The translations under genes were made by a program, and so were the position numbers. A stretch of DNA of 39,894 bases from a virus, in IMG/VR virus record IMGVR_UViG_3300048922_000213, positions 1 through 39,894 of that record, one strand, 5' to 3'. A model generated the notes under the pieces. The model saw only the letters and a program-made list of their open reading frames with translations. It was not told where the DNA came from and searched no databases. Below are positions 22,692-30,502 of this stretch, piece after piece (within the stretch, counting starts at the first letter, position 1; every line of letters begins with the position of its first letter).

Positions 22692-23599
22692 TCAACCCCT
22701 AGTGTCAGTTCCACGCTCGTGCAATACGGCGCCTGGTATTTGGTGGCGACGATGTCTTCCCAGTCTTCCAGCACTACTTTGCGCACGCCCTCGACGTGCA
22801 GCGCGGCATGCACGATGGACTCGGAAACTTCCAATGCGAGGCGCCGACGCTGATGCACGAACTGGAGCAACTGGGCTTCGGCCGCTGCGAGTACTAATTC
22901 AGTTTCAGGACCGTTGCTCAACGGGTAGATCCGCGCCTTGATCTGGTAGTTGATGATCTCGGCGCCCTGGACGGTGAGGCGATCCGCGACGGGGCGGCGG
23001 TCGTCATCGCTGAGGTAGGTTTTGACCTTGTCGAGCAGAGCCGGGGACGCTGTTCCATCGCCCAGCACGGATTGTACGGTGACCACGGCTTCGGCCGGCG
23101 CCGGGCTTTCGGCGGTGGCGTCTGCGACTTGTCCGTCAGCGGATCGGGCGTGAAAGATGTAGCTGTTGCGCGGGCCGGCAGTGCTGAGGCCTTCCCATGC
23201 CATTTGCGCGCGTTCGCGCAGGCTGTCGTCGCTTTCCATCAGCTTTGGGAGGGGCGGTACGGCTGTCGGGTTTGCAGCCTGAATCACCAGGCGCTTGACG
23301 TTGAAGTTGGCGGCGAGCTGTTCGAGGTCGGTGCCCTTGGCCAGGGCGAGCATATTGGCAACGGATGCTTCATTGACTCGCTGACGCCAGACGGTTTCGC
23401 GGTAGGCGTTTTCCTCGAGTAATTTGGTCAGCGGCTCCGACTCCATGTTGAGGCGTGCAGCAATCTCCGCTTGTTCCTCCACAGGCCAGAGGCTGACGGC
23501 GTAGGCCTTGCGCTCGGCGAGGATCTGCTCGTAATCGATCTGTTCCACGATCTGCGGCGCTGGTAGTTGGCCGAGGTCGATGGCGACGAAAGTATTCAT
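22688..23599 (-). CDS. J: Baseplate wedge protein gpJ
   Basis: 303 aa, about the size of P2 gpJ; contains AYAVSLWPVEEQAEIAARLN, EPLTKLLEENAYRE and RQRVNEASVANMLALAKGTD, hallmarks of the family. It overlaps W and I by a few bases in the V-W-J-I-H operon. Confidence 0.95.
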   Translation of the reverse strand: MNTFVAIDLGQLPAPQIVEQIDYEQILAERKAYAVSLWPVEEQAEIAARLNMESEPLTKLLEENAYRETVWRQRVNEASVANMLALAKGTDLEQLAANFNVKRLVIQAANPTAVPPLPKLMESDDSLRERAQMAWEGLSTAGPRNSYIFHARSADGQVADATAESPAPAEAVVTVQSVLGDGTASPALLDKVKTYLSDDDRRPVADRLTVQGAEIINYQIKARIYPLSNGPETELVLAAAEAQLLQFVHQRRRLALEVSESIVHAALHVEGVRKVVLEDWEDIVATKYQAPYCTSVELTLGVE

Positions 23600-23940
23600 A
23601 CGCTGCCTCCCAGTTGCAGAGGCACGCTAAGGCTCAGCGGCTGATTGTTATCGACGATGGTGCCTTCGAATTCTAGCGACGCTTGGCCTTGAAGATTTGC
23701 CCCGATGAACTGGATGCGGCTGAGGCAGATGCGGGTTTCCCAGCGCATCAGGGCCATGATGGTGGCGGCGTATACCTGCAAGCGGGTGAAGTCGTTAAAC
23801 GGCTGATCCACCAATTCGGGGAGCAGGCTGCCGTATTCGCGGCGCATGACGCGGGTGCCGATGCGAGTTGTCAGAACATCGGTGATGGACTGGGCGATGT
23901 GTTCGACCAAGCCGAGGGCTGCGCCGGTTTCTCGGTTCAT
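23596..23940 (-). CDS. W: Baseplate protein gpW (T4 gp25-like)
   Basis: 114 aa. It has the gp25-like pattern HIAQSITDVLTTRIGTRVMR followed by EYGSLLPELVDQP. It initiates the baseplate wedge. ATG overlaps the V stop. Confidence 0.95.
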   Translation of the reverse strand: MNRETGAALGLVEHIAQSITDVLTTRIGTRVMRREYGSLLPELVDQPFNDFTRLQVYAATIMALMRWETRICLSRIQFIGANLQGQASLEFEGTIVDNNQPLSLSVPLQLGGSV

Positions 23941-24509
23941 TCCGGTTTCCCCGTTTTCGCGCCGCCGGGCATGACGCCGCCGTGCAGGTGCTTCAAAAGG
24001 CTGATGCCGGCCGCGACGACATCTTCGGAGGCGGTGAACGTGCCGGTGATGTTCTGGTTGCCGGTCTGGGTGTAGTCGCCCTCATGGGTGATCGGGCCGA
24101 CGATGTTGATGCCGCCGGTGCTGATCAGGTTGGTGGTGCCGCCTTCGGCCAGCTTGGCGTTGAGGTGGTGCGCGACGCTGTCGTACTCGATGACGGTGCC
24201 GTCGCGGTAGGTGCAGCGGTGCAGGCCTCCGCGGTCGCCGTTGGCCGGGATGTTGTCGCTGAACAGGCCGGTCAGGACGATGCCGTTGCCGAGTTGGCCG
24301 GAGGGGCTGAAGAGGATGACCTGCTCGCCTTCGGTGGGCGGGTTCCATTCGCGGTCGGCACCGGCTCGGGCGGCGACCCATGGGAGCCAGCCGGTGGTGA
24401 GCGTTCCGGTTTTAACCTGCACGCGCGGGGGCTTCATCTGGACGGCTGCGATGGTGCCGAGGCGGATGAGGTTTTCGATCAGGCGGGCGAGGGTGGCTAA
24501 GTCGTTCAT
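23937..24509 (-). CDS. V: Baseplate spike protein gpV
   Basis: 190 aa, P2 gpV / phage Mu gp45 type membrane-piercing spike: an N-terminal OB-like part (KPPRVQVKTGTLTTGWLPWV, PPTEGEQVILFSPSGQLGNG) and a C-terminal beta-helix segment (HLNAKLAEGGTTNLISTGGI, HEGDYTQTGNQNITGTF). It is the first gene of the V-W-J-I-H operon; a TGT-N13-ACA dyad is centred 57 bp upstream. Confidence 0.93.
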   Translation of the reverse strand: MNDLATLARLIENLIRLGTIAAVQMKPPRVQVKTGTLTTGWLPWVAARAGADREWNPPTEGEQVILFSPSGQLGNGIVLTGLFSDNIPANGDRGGLHRCTYRDGTVIEYDSVAHHLNAKLAEGGTTNLISTGGINIVGPITHEGDYTQTGNQNITGTFTASEDVVAAGISLLKHLHGGVMPGGAKTGKPE

Positions 24510-24556
24510 GGCGCCGATGGTGGCGCCATGAATCCGGGAATGCAGCGTCCCTAACT

Positions 24557-24575
24557 TGTAAGCATCTTTCTCACA
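24557..24575 (-). promoter_or_regulatory. Candidate Ogr-binding dyad upstream of V
   Basis: TGTGAGAAAGATGCTTACA on the minus strand (TGTAAGCATCTTTCTCACA on the plus strand), TGT-N13-ACA. It lies in the 84-bp gap between the cargo nuclease gene and V, where P2 has its V late promoter. Confidence 0.6.
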
Positions 24576-24593
24576 ATTGATTCATTGAGCATT

Positions 24594-25676
24594 TCATCGT
24601 GGTAAGGAAAGTAAAAAGCTGTCGGTTATTTCGAATAGAAAATCTGTTGGATCGCTACCTTTTTCTTTCATTTCTAACATTTGACAAATTTGCGTGTCAT
24701 TCAGGATTAGGATGAGTTTTCCCGATTCGCGCATTGCTCCTTGGGCAGTTTTCAATGCGCTTGAGTGCGCACCCTCTCTGGTAAACATAATTGCGACACG
24801 CCTAAGACCCTTTTCTAGAAGATATTTTTCTGTGGTGAGTACTTGCCCTTGTTTGATAGGGGTTTCGTAGTTTTTGAACTCAAATATTATGTACCGACTA
24901 TGCATTTGTTGCAGGATGAAGTTCCAGAAGTCAGTAGAGGGGATAATGCGGCATACATAGTCGAAACGATTCAGCTCATCGTCTGTTCCATGTTGTTTGC
25001 TCCAGCCAGCTAGATGGTCGGAAAATAAAAATTTTAATATTCTTTCACATAGCTTTTCATAATCGCTCCATTTTTTTTTACCTTTTGGCATGGCGCGAAG
25101 TTCTTTGCAAAGGTCGGAACCTGTGGTGTCGATAGCACCACGAGTCGCTGGGTCTACGGGGGAGGGCTCTGGAGCTGGTACTTCTATATTTATTTCATTG
25201 TGTTGCCGAGGCGCTACTTCTTTTTCGGTTTCATAGAAATCTTCAATTGAAGTCGAAGAATAGTTTGGTTCTATTTCCAATATTGAATACAGTTCTTCTG
25301 TTAGCTCGGGAGAAGATGAGGCGAAGTGAAAGAGTATTTGGCGATCAATGATGATGATGTCATATAAGCTGGCTAAGTGAAGTTTTTGATCGTTTGTGAT
25401 TTGGCATGACGTAATCAGCATACCCCCAAGCTTTGGGTCTTTTGCTCTTTCGTGCTGTATCTGATTTGCAGCATTGCTAAGTAGCTTTAGTTGTGCTCGT
25501 TGAGTTTTATAGTGTTTAACTTCCGTTGCCCAGACGTGTTCGCCTTTCTGAATGTGAAAATCTACAGAGGAGGATTTCGTTTTGTAGAGCGTGTATCCGC
25601 TGTGCCTAAAAAGTTTATCTACGAATGCTTCAAAATTTCTGCCGGCTTGTATCAGATCTTCCATGTGGTTCGCCAT
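24594..25676 (-). CDS. Cargo protein with two PD-(D/E)xK-like nuclease domains
   Basis: 360 aa, AT-rich, inserted between tail genes S and V where P2 carries orf30. Domain 1 (about 10-115) looks Mrr-like: FEAFVDKLF with E16, VDF with D39 and TEVKHY with E52/K54. A Pro/Glu linker (about 155-180) leads to domain 2 (about 200-340) with YEKLCERIL (E207), RFDY (D239) and IIFEFKNY (E266/K268), then Q276. Both sets match the D...ExK metal-binding core. It is not a phage structural gene. I infer an antiphage or anti-plasmid effector expressed from the prophage; no named system is recognised and no partner gene is adjacent. Confidence 0.72.
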   Translation of the reverse strand: MANHMEDLIQAGRNFEAFVDKLFRHSGYTLYKTKSSSVDFHIQKGEHVWATEVKHYKTQRAQLKLLSNAANQIQHERAKDPKLGGMLITSCQITNDQKLHLASLYDIIIIDRQILFHFASSSPELTEELYSILEIEPNYSSTSIEDFYETEKEVAPRQHNEINIEVPAPEPSPVDPATRGAIDTTGSDLCKELRAMPKGKKKWSDYEKLCERILKFLFSDHLAGWSKQHGTDDELNRFDYVCRIIPSTDFWNFILQQMHSRYIIFEFKNYETPIKQGQVLTTEKYLLEKGLRRVAIMFTREGAHSSALKTAQGAMRESGKLILILNDTQICQMLEMKEKGSDPTDFLFEITDSFLLSLPR

Positions 25677-25728
25677 TCACTGTTGTTGGACGAGTAGTGC
25701 CGTTTTTTTGCCTTTCTGGTTTGTCAGA

Positions 25729-26187
25729 TTACTGTATCAGGTAGGCTAGCAAGTGGTCTTTAACCAAATTTATATCTGACTCTCTGAATCCAAGTAGCTC
25801 ACGTCGCTCGTAGCTCACATCCGGTGCACCTCTTTCCGGACGATCCTTCAAACCGAATTGATGCACCCGAGCAATCCGCGCTATTCGACCGGTAAAGCCC
25901 ACAGTTATCGCGCTACCGTCTGCTTGTACTTTCAGAAAACTGACCGTGCGTAGCTTCTGAAACATCCTTACCTTCCGCTTCACCCGACCCTGTTTACCAC
26001 GCAGATTGCGCTGCTTTCGCGGCGCGTACTTGCTGCCATCGGGGTTCTGCTGGGCAATTATTCGTTGCTGCTGGCTACGACGTAATGCCTGGCCAACACT
26101 GCGGGCCAGCTTGTTGCGCGATGCCGGCTCAAGCTCGCCGATCAGTCCCGCCGCCCAGTCCTCCAGCGCCTCCAACCGATTGGTCAT
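25729..26187 (-). CDS. S: Tail completion protein gpS
   Basis: 152 aa. The family block RSVGQALRRSQQQRIIAQQN is followed by PDGSKYAPRKQRNLRGKQGR, with IARIARVHQFGLKDRP further on. The start is the ATG at 26185-26187 overlapping the R stop (ATGA); an in-frame upstream codon at 26202 is unlikely. It closes the O-to-S operon before the cargo gene. Confidence 0.93.
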   Translation of the reverse strand: MTNRLEALEDWAAGLIGELEPASRNKLARSVGQALRRSQQQRIIAQQNPDGSKYAPRKQRNLRGKQGRVKRKVRMFQKLRTVSFLKVQADGSAITVGFTGRIARIARVHQFGLKDRPERGAPDVSYERRELLGFRESDINLVKDHLLAYLIQ

Positions 26188-26660
26188 TTCGGCAGTACCC
26201 ACTCGCTGCCGGTGCCTTGGGCACCAGGTATCCAGTTAGGATCCAGGTAGTCTGCCGCTCGTTGCGGTTCCCCAGGATGGCGGACGGTTGTGTTGCCTTG
26301 GTCGTCCTTGCCCACCACCACGCGCTCGGTCAGGGGAAGGGTCAGGCTCATATCGACTTTGCTGTTGTCGAGAATGTCAGCCTCGAACTGAATGCCATCA
26401 GCGGCCTTGTTCAGGTTCTCCAGCAGCTCGGATTGGTGGACGCTCAGCCAGCCGAGCAGCGGCAGCATGACGCTGTCGGGGTGGCCGGCGAAGTCGATGA
26501 GGATGACCTGCAGGTCGAAGCGGTACTCAAACGAGAGCGTGTGAGCGGCGGTGCAGCGGATCTTGCCGTTGTCGATGAAGATCAGCAGCCGGTCAGGGTT
26601 GTGCTTGAGTTCGGCCACGGTGGCGAGCAGGTGGGCTTTCAGGCTGTCGGGCTTGTTCAT
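26184..26660 (-). CDS. R: Tail completion protein gpR
   Basis: 158 aa starting MNKPDSLKAHLLATVAEL, with DRLLIFIDNGKIRCTAAHTL and FEYRFDLQVILIDFAGH, the P2 gpR signature. The ATG overlaps the Rz1 stop. It acts at the head-tail joint together with S. Confidence 0.93.
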   Translation of the reverse strand: MNKPDSLKAHLLATVAELKHNPDRLLIFIDNGKIRCTAAHTLSFEYRFDLQVILIDFAGHPDSVMLPLLGWLSVHQSELLENLNKAADGIQFEADILDNSKVDMSLTLPLTERVVVGKDDQGNTTVRHPGEPQRAADYLDPNWIPGAQGTGSEWVLPK

Positions 26661-26914
26661 CGCTGAGCCTGCTGGTGTTGGTAAACCATATCGACCTGAC
26701 TTGCACAATCCGCCCAGGCGGCCTCGACGCGATCCTGATCAGTCAGTTGATCGCCGTTATTGCGCGGGCCGGTCGCCGGTAGGGTGCAGGGCACCACGGC
26801 TGGACAGCCACTGACGATAAGCGTCTGCGCCGATGAGGGCGGGGCGCTCGCGCAGCCGGCGAGCAGCATCAGGCAAAGGCTGTGCAGCCCAATTGCGTAG
26901 GTCATCGTTTTCAC
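26657..26914 (-). CDS. Outer-membrane spanin Rz1 (LysC), nested in Rz
   Basis: 85-aa lipoprotein: a signal sequence with lipobox LAGC (Cys at residue 21), then a Pro/Ser-rich stretch. It bridges to Rz and fuses inner and outer membranes at lysis. The first two thirds lie inside the Rz gene in another frame, the classic nested spanin arrangement, and it ends at R with ATGA. Confidence 0.85.
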   Translation of the reverse strand: MKTMTYAIGLHSLCLMLLAGCASAPPSSAQTLIVSGCPAVVPCTLPATGPRNNGDQLTDQDRVEAAWADCASQVDMVYQHQQAQR

Positions 26915-27200
26915 GTTTCAGAGCCTCGATGGTGAGTTCGCGCTTTGCCAGGCCTCGGCGCAGTTGATCCTGGTGCGTGCGCAGTGTGGTCTGGGCGTTG
27001 CGTTCCTGTTGCAGGGTGTCGCGCAATGCGTTTGCATTGGCGAGGTGGCGTTCGGCTTGTTCTCGGGCGCGGCTAGCGTCTTGCTCGGCCAGTCGGGTTT
27101 CCTTGTTCGCCCCGCTGATGCGCAGCTCCTGGCTCCAGATCAGCAGCCCCAGCGCTGCAAGCAATGCAACACCGAGCAAGGCCTGCCGCAGGACGCTCAC
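26757..27200 (-). CDS. Inner-membrane spanin Rz (LysB)
   Basis: 147 aa with one N-terminal membrane helix (about 5-23, ALLGVALLAALGLLIW) and a periplasmic coiled coil (about 35-105, rich in Glu/Arg/Gln/Leu). The start is GTG overlapping the upstream stop as GTGA. It contains the Rz1 gene in another frame. Confidence 0.88.
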   Translation of the reverse strand: MSVLRQALLGVALLAALGLLIWSQELRISGANKETRLAEQDASRAREQAERHLANANALRDTLQQERNAQTTLRTHQDQLRRGLAKRELTIEALKRENDDLRNWAAQPLPDAARRLRERPALIGADAYRQWLSSRGALHPTGDRPAQ

Positions 27201-27403
27201 GCCCGGTACCAGCCGAGCTGATTCATGTCGCGGATATCCAAGTGCTGGATCGGGCCACGAATGATGATGACTTTACGTTGAGGATTCTGTATTCGGAGCG
27301 CATCGCGCAGCTGCACCATGTCCTGCTGATCGCTGTCCTCCGGCACAACCAGCAGATCGCCGTCTTGGACATTCAGCCGCTGCACCGCGTCAAAGTCGAT
27401 CAT
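27197..27403 (-). CDS. Hypothetical 68-aa protein in the lysis cassette
   Basis: MIDFDAVQRLNVQDGDLLVV and 48 more residues. The ATG overlaps the endolysin stop (ATGA) and its own stop overlaps the Rz start (GTGA), so it is embedded in the lysis operon by coupling at both ends. No membrane helix and no recognised domain. The pattern DLLVVPEDSDQQDMVQLRDALR and KVIIIRG suggests a small alpha/beta fold. Confidence 0.75.
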   Translation of the reverse strand: MIDFDAVQRLNVQDGDLLVVPEDSDQQDMVQLRDALRIQNPQRKVIIIRGPIQHLDIRDMNQLGWYRA

Positions 27404-28245
27404 GCTGCCACCGCCTGCCCACAACCGCAGTCGTCGTGCCGTTCGTAGGCGCGTTGGAGTTTGATGTCGTACAGGTTTCGCTGGTAATCCGGTCCGTTGT
27501 ACAGCTTGGCAAACTCGGCCCACTTGCGGCCCTTCAGCGCCTTGTGCAGCACCGGGTCGGTCTCGATGAAGCGGACGAATGCATCGAACTGCTGCGACTC
27601 GCCGGCGCTCATGGCCGCGACGAAAGCCTGCACGCTGCTGTAGCCCAGGCGCTGCCAGTGAAAGCCCATGATCTGGAACGCGCCCCAGGAGGCGGACTCC
27701 AGTGCGGCGGTGTCATCGATCAAGCGAGCAGTTGCCAGGCGCTGGTGTTCGGCGCTGCCGCCGGCATAGCCACCCGATTTCGGATTGACGATTGCAGGGT
27801 TGGTCGCCGCCAACTGGTCGGCGTGTAGTTTCAGCGCTGCCGGATCGTCGCCTTCATGCCGCACCTTCGACAGTTGGCGATACATGATGTGGCGTTCGAA
27901 CAAAATCACCGGTTTGCCATTGTCGAGGAAGCCATTGCCCTTTGACTCGACTTCATTGACGGCACAGACGCTGGCCAGCGGCACGCCCAAGCGCTCCGCA
28001 GCACTGACCAGATCGGCGTTTCTCAGCAACTGCTGGCAGTCATTGCCGGCGAGCGCGGCCTGCGTTTTGTTGCCGGCGATTCCGTCGACGACCAAACCGA
28101 CTTTGAGTTGATAAGCGCGCACGGCGGCTTCGGTGGTATCGCCGTAATCACCGTCGATTTCCAGCTTGGCGCCGTGTTGGTTGAGGTTCTTTTGCAGGGT
28201 ACGCACCGTTTGCGAGCGATCCCCATGACGTAAAGTGGTGGTCAT
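27400..28245 (-). CDS. Endolysin: peptidoglycan-binding + N-acetylmuramidase
   Basis: 281 aa. Residues about 5-65 form a PG_binding_1 domain (LRHGDRSQTVRTLQKNLNQH, IDGDYGDTTEAAVRAYQ), and the rest is the phage N-acetylmuramidase domain (ASVCAVNEVESKGNGFLDNG, PVILFERHIMYRQL) with the likely catalytic Glu in VNEVESKG. The frame stays open far upstream, but the ATG at 28243-28245 gives a normal domain start. It has no signal peptide and so relies on the upstream holin. Confidence 0.92.
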   Translation of the reverse strand: MTTTLRHGDRSQTVRTLQKNLNQHGAKLEIDGDYGDTTEAAVRAYQLKVGLVVDGIAGNKTQAALAGNDCQQLLRNADLVSAAERLGVPLASVCAVNEVESKGNGFLDNGKPVILFERHIMYRQLSKVRHEGDDPAALKLHADQLAATNPAIVNPKSGGYAGGSAEHQRLATARLIDDTAALESASWGAFQIMGFHWQRLGYSSVQAFVAAMSAGESQQFDAFVRFIETDPVLHKALKGRKWAEFAKLYNGPDYQRNLYDIKLQRAYERHDDCGCGQAVAA

Positions 28246-28255
28246 GCGTTTGCCC

Positions 28256-28615
28256 TCAGCAGGTGGGTGGGTTATTGCTGGATGCCTCGGAACAAAGCCG
28301 CCGAGCTTCGGCTCTCGCGACTTCCTGCATGGTTGAGTTTCCGCCGGCCTCCCAAGGTACGAAGCCCGGTTTTTCTGCCCAGCTTTCGTAGATGCGGCGA
28401 GCGTTGGCTTCGATTTGCAGCGCTGCTGAGTCGTCTGGGCATTTGGAGCGTTCTGCTTCAAGCGCTTGGCTCTTAAGGCGATCGAGAAAGCTGCACATCT
28501 GTAACTGTGTGTGCTTGATTCGGTGTTTGCCACTCTCACAAATTGTCAGAACTTCTGCTCGGAACTTCTCAAGTTGCTCGACTCGTTGCACAAGCGTTTC
28601 GTGCGTACTTTTCAT
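28256..28615 (-). CDS. Hypothetical 119-aa protein between holin and endolysin
   Basis: MKSTHETLVQRVEQLEKFRA..., a helical, charged protein with a Glu/Lys/Gln-rich first half and a Cys-Pro segment (SKCPDDSAALQI). The ATG at 28613-28615 has the strong AAGGAGG seven bases upstream, which decides the start. No membrane segment and no known domain. Its role in lysis timing is unknown. Confidence 0.7.
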   Translation of the reverse strand: MKSTHETLVQRVEQLEKFRAEVLTICESGKHRIKHTQLQMCSFLDRLKSQALEAERSKCPDDSAALQIEANARRIYESWAEKPGFVPWEAGGNSTMQEVARAEARRLCSEASSNNPPTC

Positions 28616-28641
28616 GCTGCCTCCTTGGGGAAATAGGGCGC

Positions 28642-28965
28642 TCATAGCTGTTCTACCTTGCGGGTAAAAAATTTCCTTGCTGCGGCGCGGGTACCTTCGA
28701 CGCCCAGAAGTCCGATGGCGCCGCCGAAGAATGGTGCGGTCGAGACGGGTATCCCCAGCAGCGACAGCCCGTGACTGACGGAAACGGCGAGGGCACCGCA
28801 GAGCGGCGCTTCGATCAGCATCCGGCGCCAGGTACCACCACCGTAAATGACGCGAAGCCCCGCGATGACCAAGGCCAACAAGCCGGCATACAGGGTGGGC
28901 CAGTTCTGTTCGAGCCAGGCGGCGAGCCAAGCCCAAGTGTCGGGACGGTCAGGCATGCGTTTCAT
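28642..28965 (-). CDS. Holin (phage lambda-type holin family)
   Basis: About 107 aa starting MKRMPDRPDTWAWLAAWLEQ; two or three hydrophobic helices: LYAGLLALVIAGLRVIYG, LIEAPLCGALAVSVSHGLSL and GIPVSTAPFFGGAIGLLG. It ends in a basic tail (RKFFTRKVEQL). It makes the inner-membrane lesion that releases the endolysin. Alternative starts are 28992 and 28956. It follows gpX, the holin position in P2 (gene Y). Confidence 0.85.
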   Translation of the reverse strand: MKRMPDRPDTWAWLAAWLEQNWPTLYAGLLALVIAGLRVIYGGGTWRRMLIEAPLCGALAVSVSHGLSLLGIPVSTAPFFGGAIGLLGVEGTRAAARKFFTRKVEQL

Positions 28966-29010
28966 TCCATGATCCAGAGTGGTTGGGTTCAATGGCGTGG
29001 TGCGGGCGCT

Positions 29011-29223
29011 TCAGTCCCATAGGTTCACCATCTGCCGTTGCGGGGCGGCGGCTTGGGCTTCTGGCATTTGCACCAGGAGGCCTTGCGGCAAGGTCGGGCC
29101 GTGGTCGGCGAGTCCGGGGTTGGCTTCGAGTACTGCTTCGGTCACACCGGCGGTGCGGCCGTAGTGACGCCAGCACAGGGAGTCGACGGTGTCGCTCTGC
29201 TGGGCTCGGATGCTGACGGCCAT
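29011..29223 (-). CDS. X: Tail protein gpX (LysM-like)
   Basis: 70 aa, about the size of P2 gpX: SDTVDSLCWRHYGRTAGVTE and VLEANPGLADHGPTLPQGLL are typical of the LysM-like small tail protein at the inner baseplate. Its ATG overlaps the L stop as TGATG. Confidence 0.93.
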   Translation of the reverse strand: MAVSIRAQQSDTVDSLCWRHYGRTAGVTEAVLEANPGLADHGPTLPQGLLVQMPEAQAAAPQRQMVNLWD

Positions 29224-29693
29224 CAGATCAACTCCACGGTGGTGCGGCCGAGGCCGAGGAAGTCGCGCACGGCCCAGCGCTGGTCGCGGCGCAGTTCGTC
29301 GATGCTCGGGGTCAGTTCTTCGGCGTTTTGGTTGCCGCTGTTGGTGCTGTCGTAGGAGCGATAGCGCTCGCAGATTTCCGCGCCGGTCGCGGCGTAGATC
29401 GCCCGCTGATAGAGGTGAACGAGTTCAGACTTATCCTCGATCTGCTCGGCCGGTACGTCCGCAAGCGTGTCGTAGCCTTCGGCCTGCTTGGCGCGGCGCC
29501 ATACGGCGAACTCGCGGTTCACGCTGATGGCGGCGGCGATGGTCGCGGTTTCCAGACGGATCGGCGTGACGCTGGAGTCGATGCGCAGGGTTCCGCGCAC
29601 GTCGTCGAGGTCGATCGATGGCCAGAATGGGTCGGTGTTGATGTGGCCGCTGGGGGCCGGAGTAGTGCTGCCGCCCGCTACGAATCCGCTCAT
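29223..29693 (-). CDS. L: Head completion protein gpL
   Basis: 156 aa, P2 gpL family: FWPSIDLDDVRGTLRIDSSV, then RLETATIAAAISVNREFAVW and the C-terminal RDQRWAVRDFLGLGRTTVEL. It closes the capsid connector after packaging. A 104-bp gap with no coding signal separates it from gpM. Confidence 0.93.
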   Translation of the reverse strand: MSGFVAGGSTTPAPSGHINTDPFWPSIDLDDVRGTLRIDSSVTPIRLETATIAAAISVNREFAVWRRAKQAEGYDTLADVPAEQIEDKSELVHLYQRAIYAATGAEICERYRSYDSTNSGNQNAEELTPSIDELRRDQRWAVRDFLGLGRTTVELI

Positions 29694-29797
29694 GAATCTG
29701 CGCTCTGTTGTAGGTCGCCGGTGGTCGGGGCTTCACGTTCAGGAGGAGCGGCCTGGCCGATCCGCCCCGAGCCGGCGGGGTGCGTGGGGACGCTCGG

Positions 29798-30499
29798 TTA
29801 GCTGCCAGCGGCAGCGAGTTTGTTGAGCAGGCGTTCGGCCCGCTCCAGATCCTTCTTGCCACCACAGGCGTCGTGCAGGTCGATGGCTTTTTTCAGCAGG
29901 TCGATGCCGGCCTGCACCTGGCCGGGTTGGCCGGGCTTTTCGTCGGTGATGCCTTCCAAGGTTGCGCGGCCCATGGCGAGAAACAGCTTGGCGCGTGCCT
30001 GGTCCGGCATGTCTTCGGCGTCGGTCAGTTCGGCGGTGCGGTGCAGGATGGCCAGGTCGAATGGCTCGCCAACTTTCTGCGCCTTGAACGCGGCGGTCGC
30101 GACTTCCTCGGCGACCAGGCAGCCCAGTGTGCGGGCGAAGCGGTCCGGCATGACCATCTTGTGTTGCAGCACGTACTGGGCGATGTCGAGGCCGCCAGTG
30201 AAGTCGCCAGCGTCGAAGCGCCAGACCATGACGGTGGTCATCACTTCATCCTGCGCACCTTGACCGGCCTCCAGCACGCCCTGCACGTAGGGGATGTATT
30301 CAGGCAGTAGCTGACGTTTGAGTTCGGCCTTGCCCTGGTTCGACTGCACCTGTTTCAGGCGCAGGCGGTCTTGCAGTAGCTGGTTGAGCTGATGTTCGTA
30401 AGCCGTGGCGCCGGCCATGGTTTGAGTCGGCTCAGTCGCTGCCGCCTCGATGGCGGCAGTAACTCGTTGAAAGTGCTGTTTGGCGAGGCTGCTGGCCAT
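29798..30499 (-). CDS. M: Terminase small subunit gpM
   Basis: 233 aa: ASSLAKQHFQRVTAAIEAAA, later MTTVMVWRFDAGDFTGGLDI and a C-terminal helix near GIDLLKKAIDLHDACGGKKD, the P2 gpM pattern. It recognises cos and, with gpP, cuts and packages DNA. It lies directly downstream of N. Confidence 0.94.
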   Translation of the reverse strand: MASSLAKQHFQRVTAAIEAAATEPTQTMAGATAYEHQLNQLLQDRLRLKQVQSNQGKAELKRQLLPEYIPYVQGVLEAGQGAQDEVMTTVMVWRFDAGDFTGGLDIAQYVLQHKMVMPDRFARTLGCLVAEEVATAAFKAQKVGEPFDLAILHRTAELTDAEDMPDQARAKLFLAMGRATLEGITDEKPGQPGQVQAGIDLLKKAIDLHDACGGKKDLERAERLLNKLAAAGS

Positions 30500-30502
30500 G
30501 GT

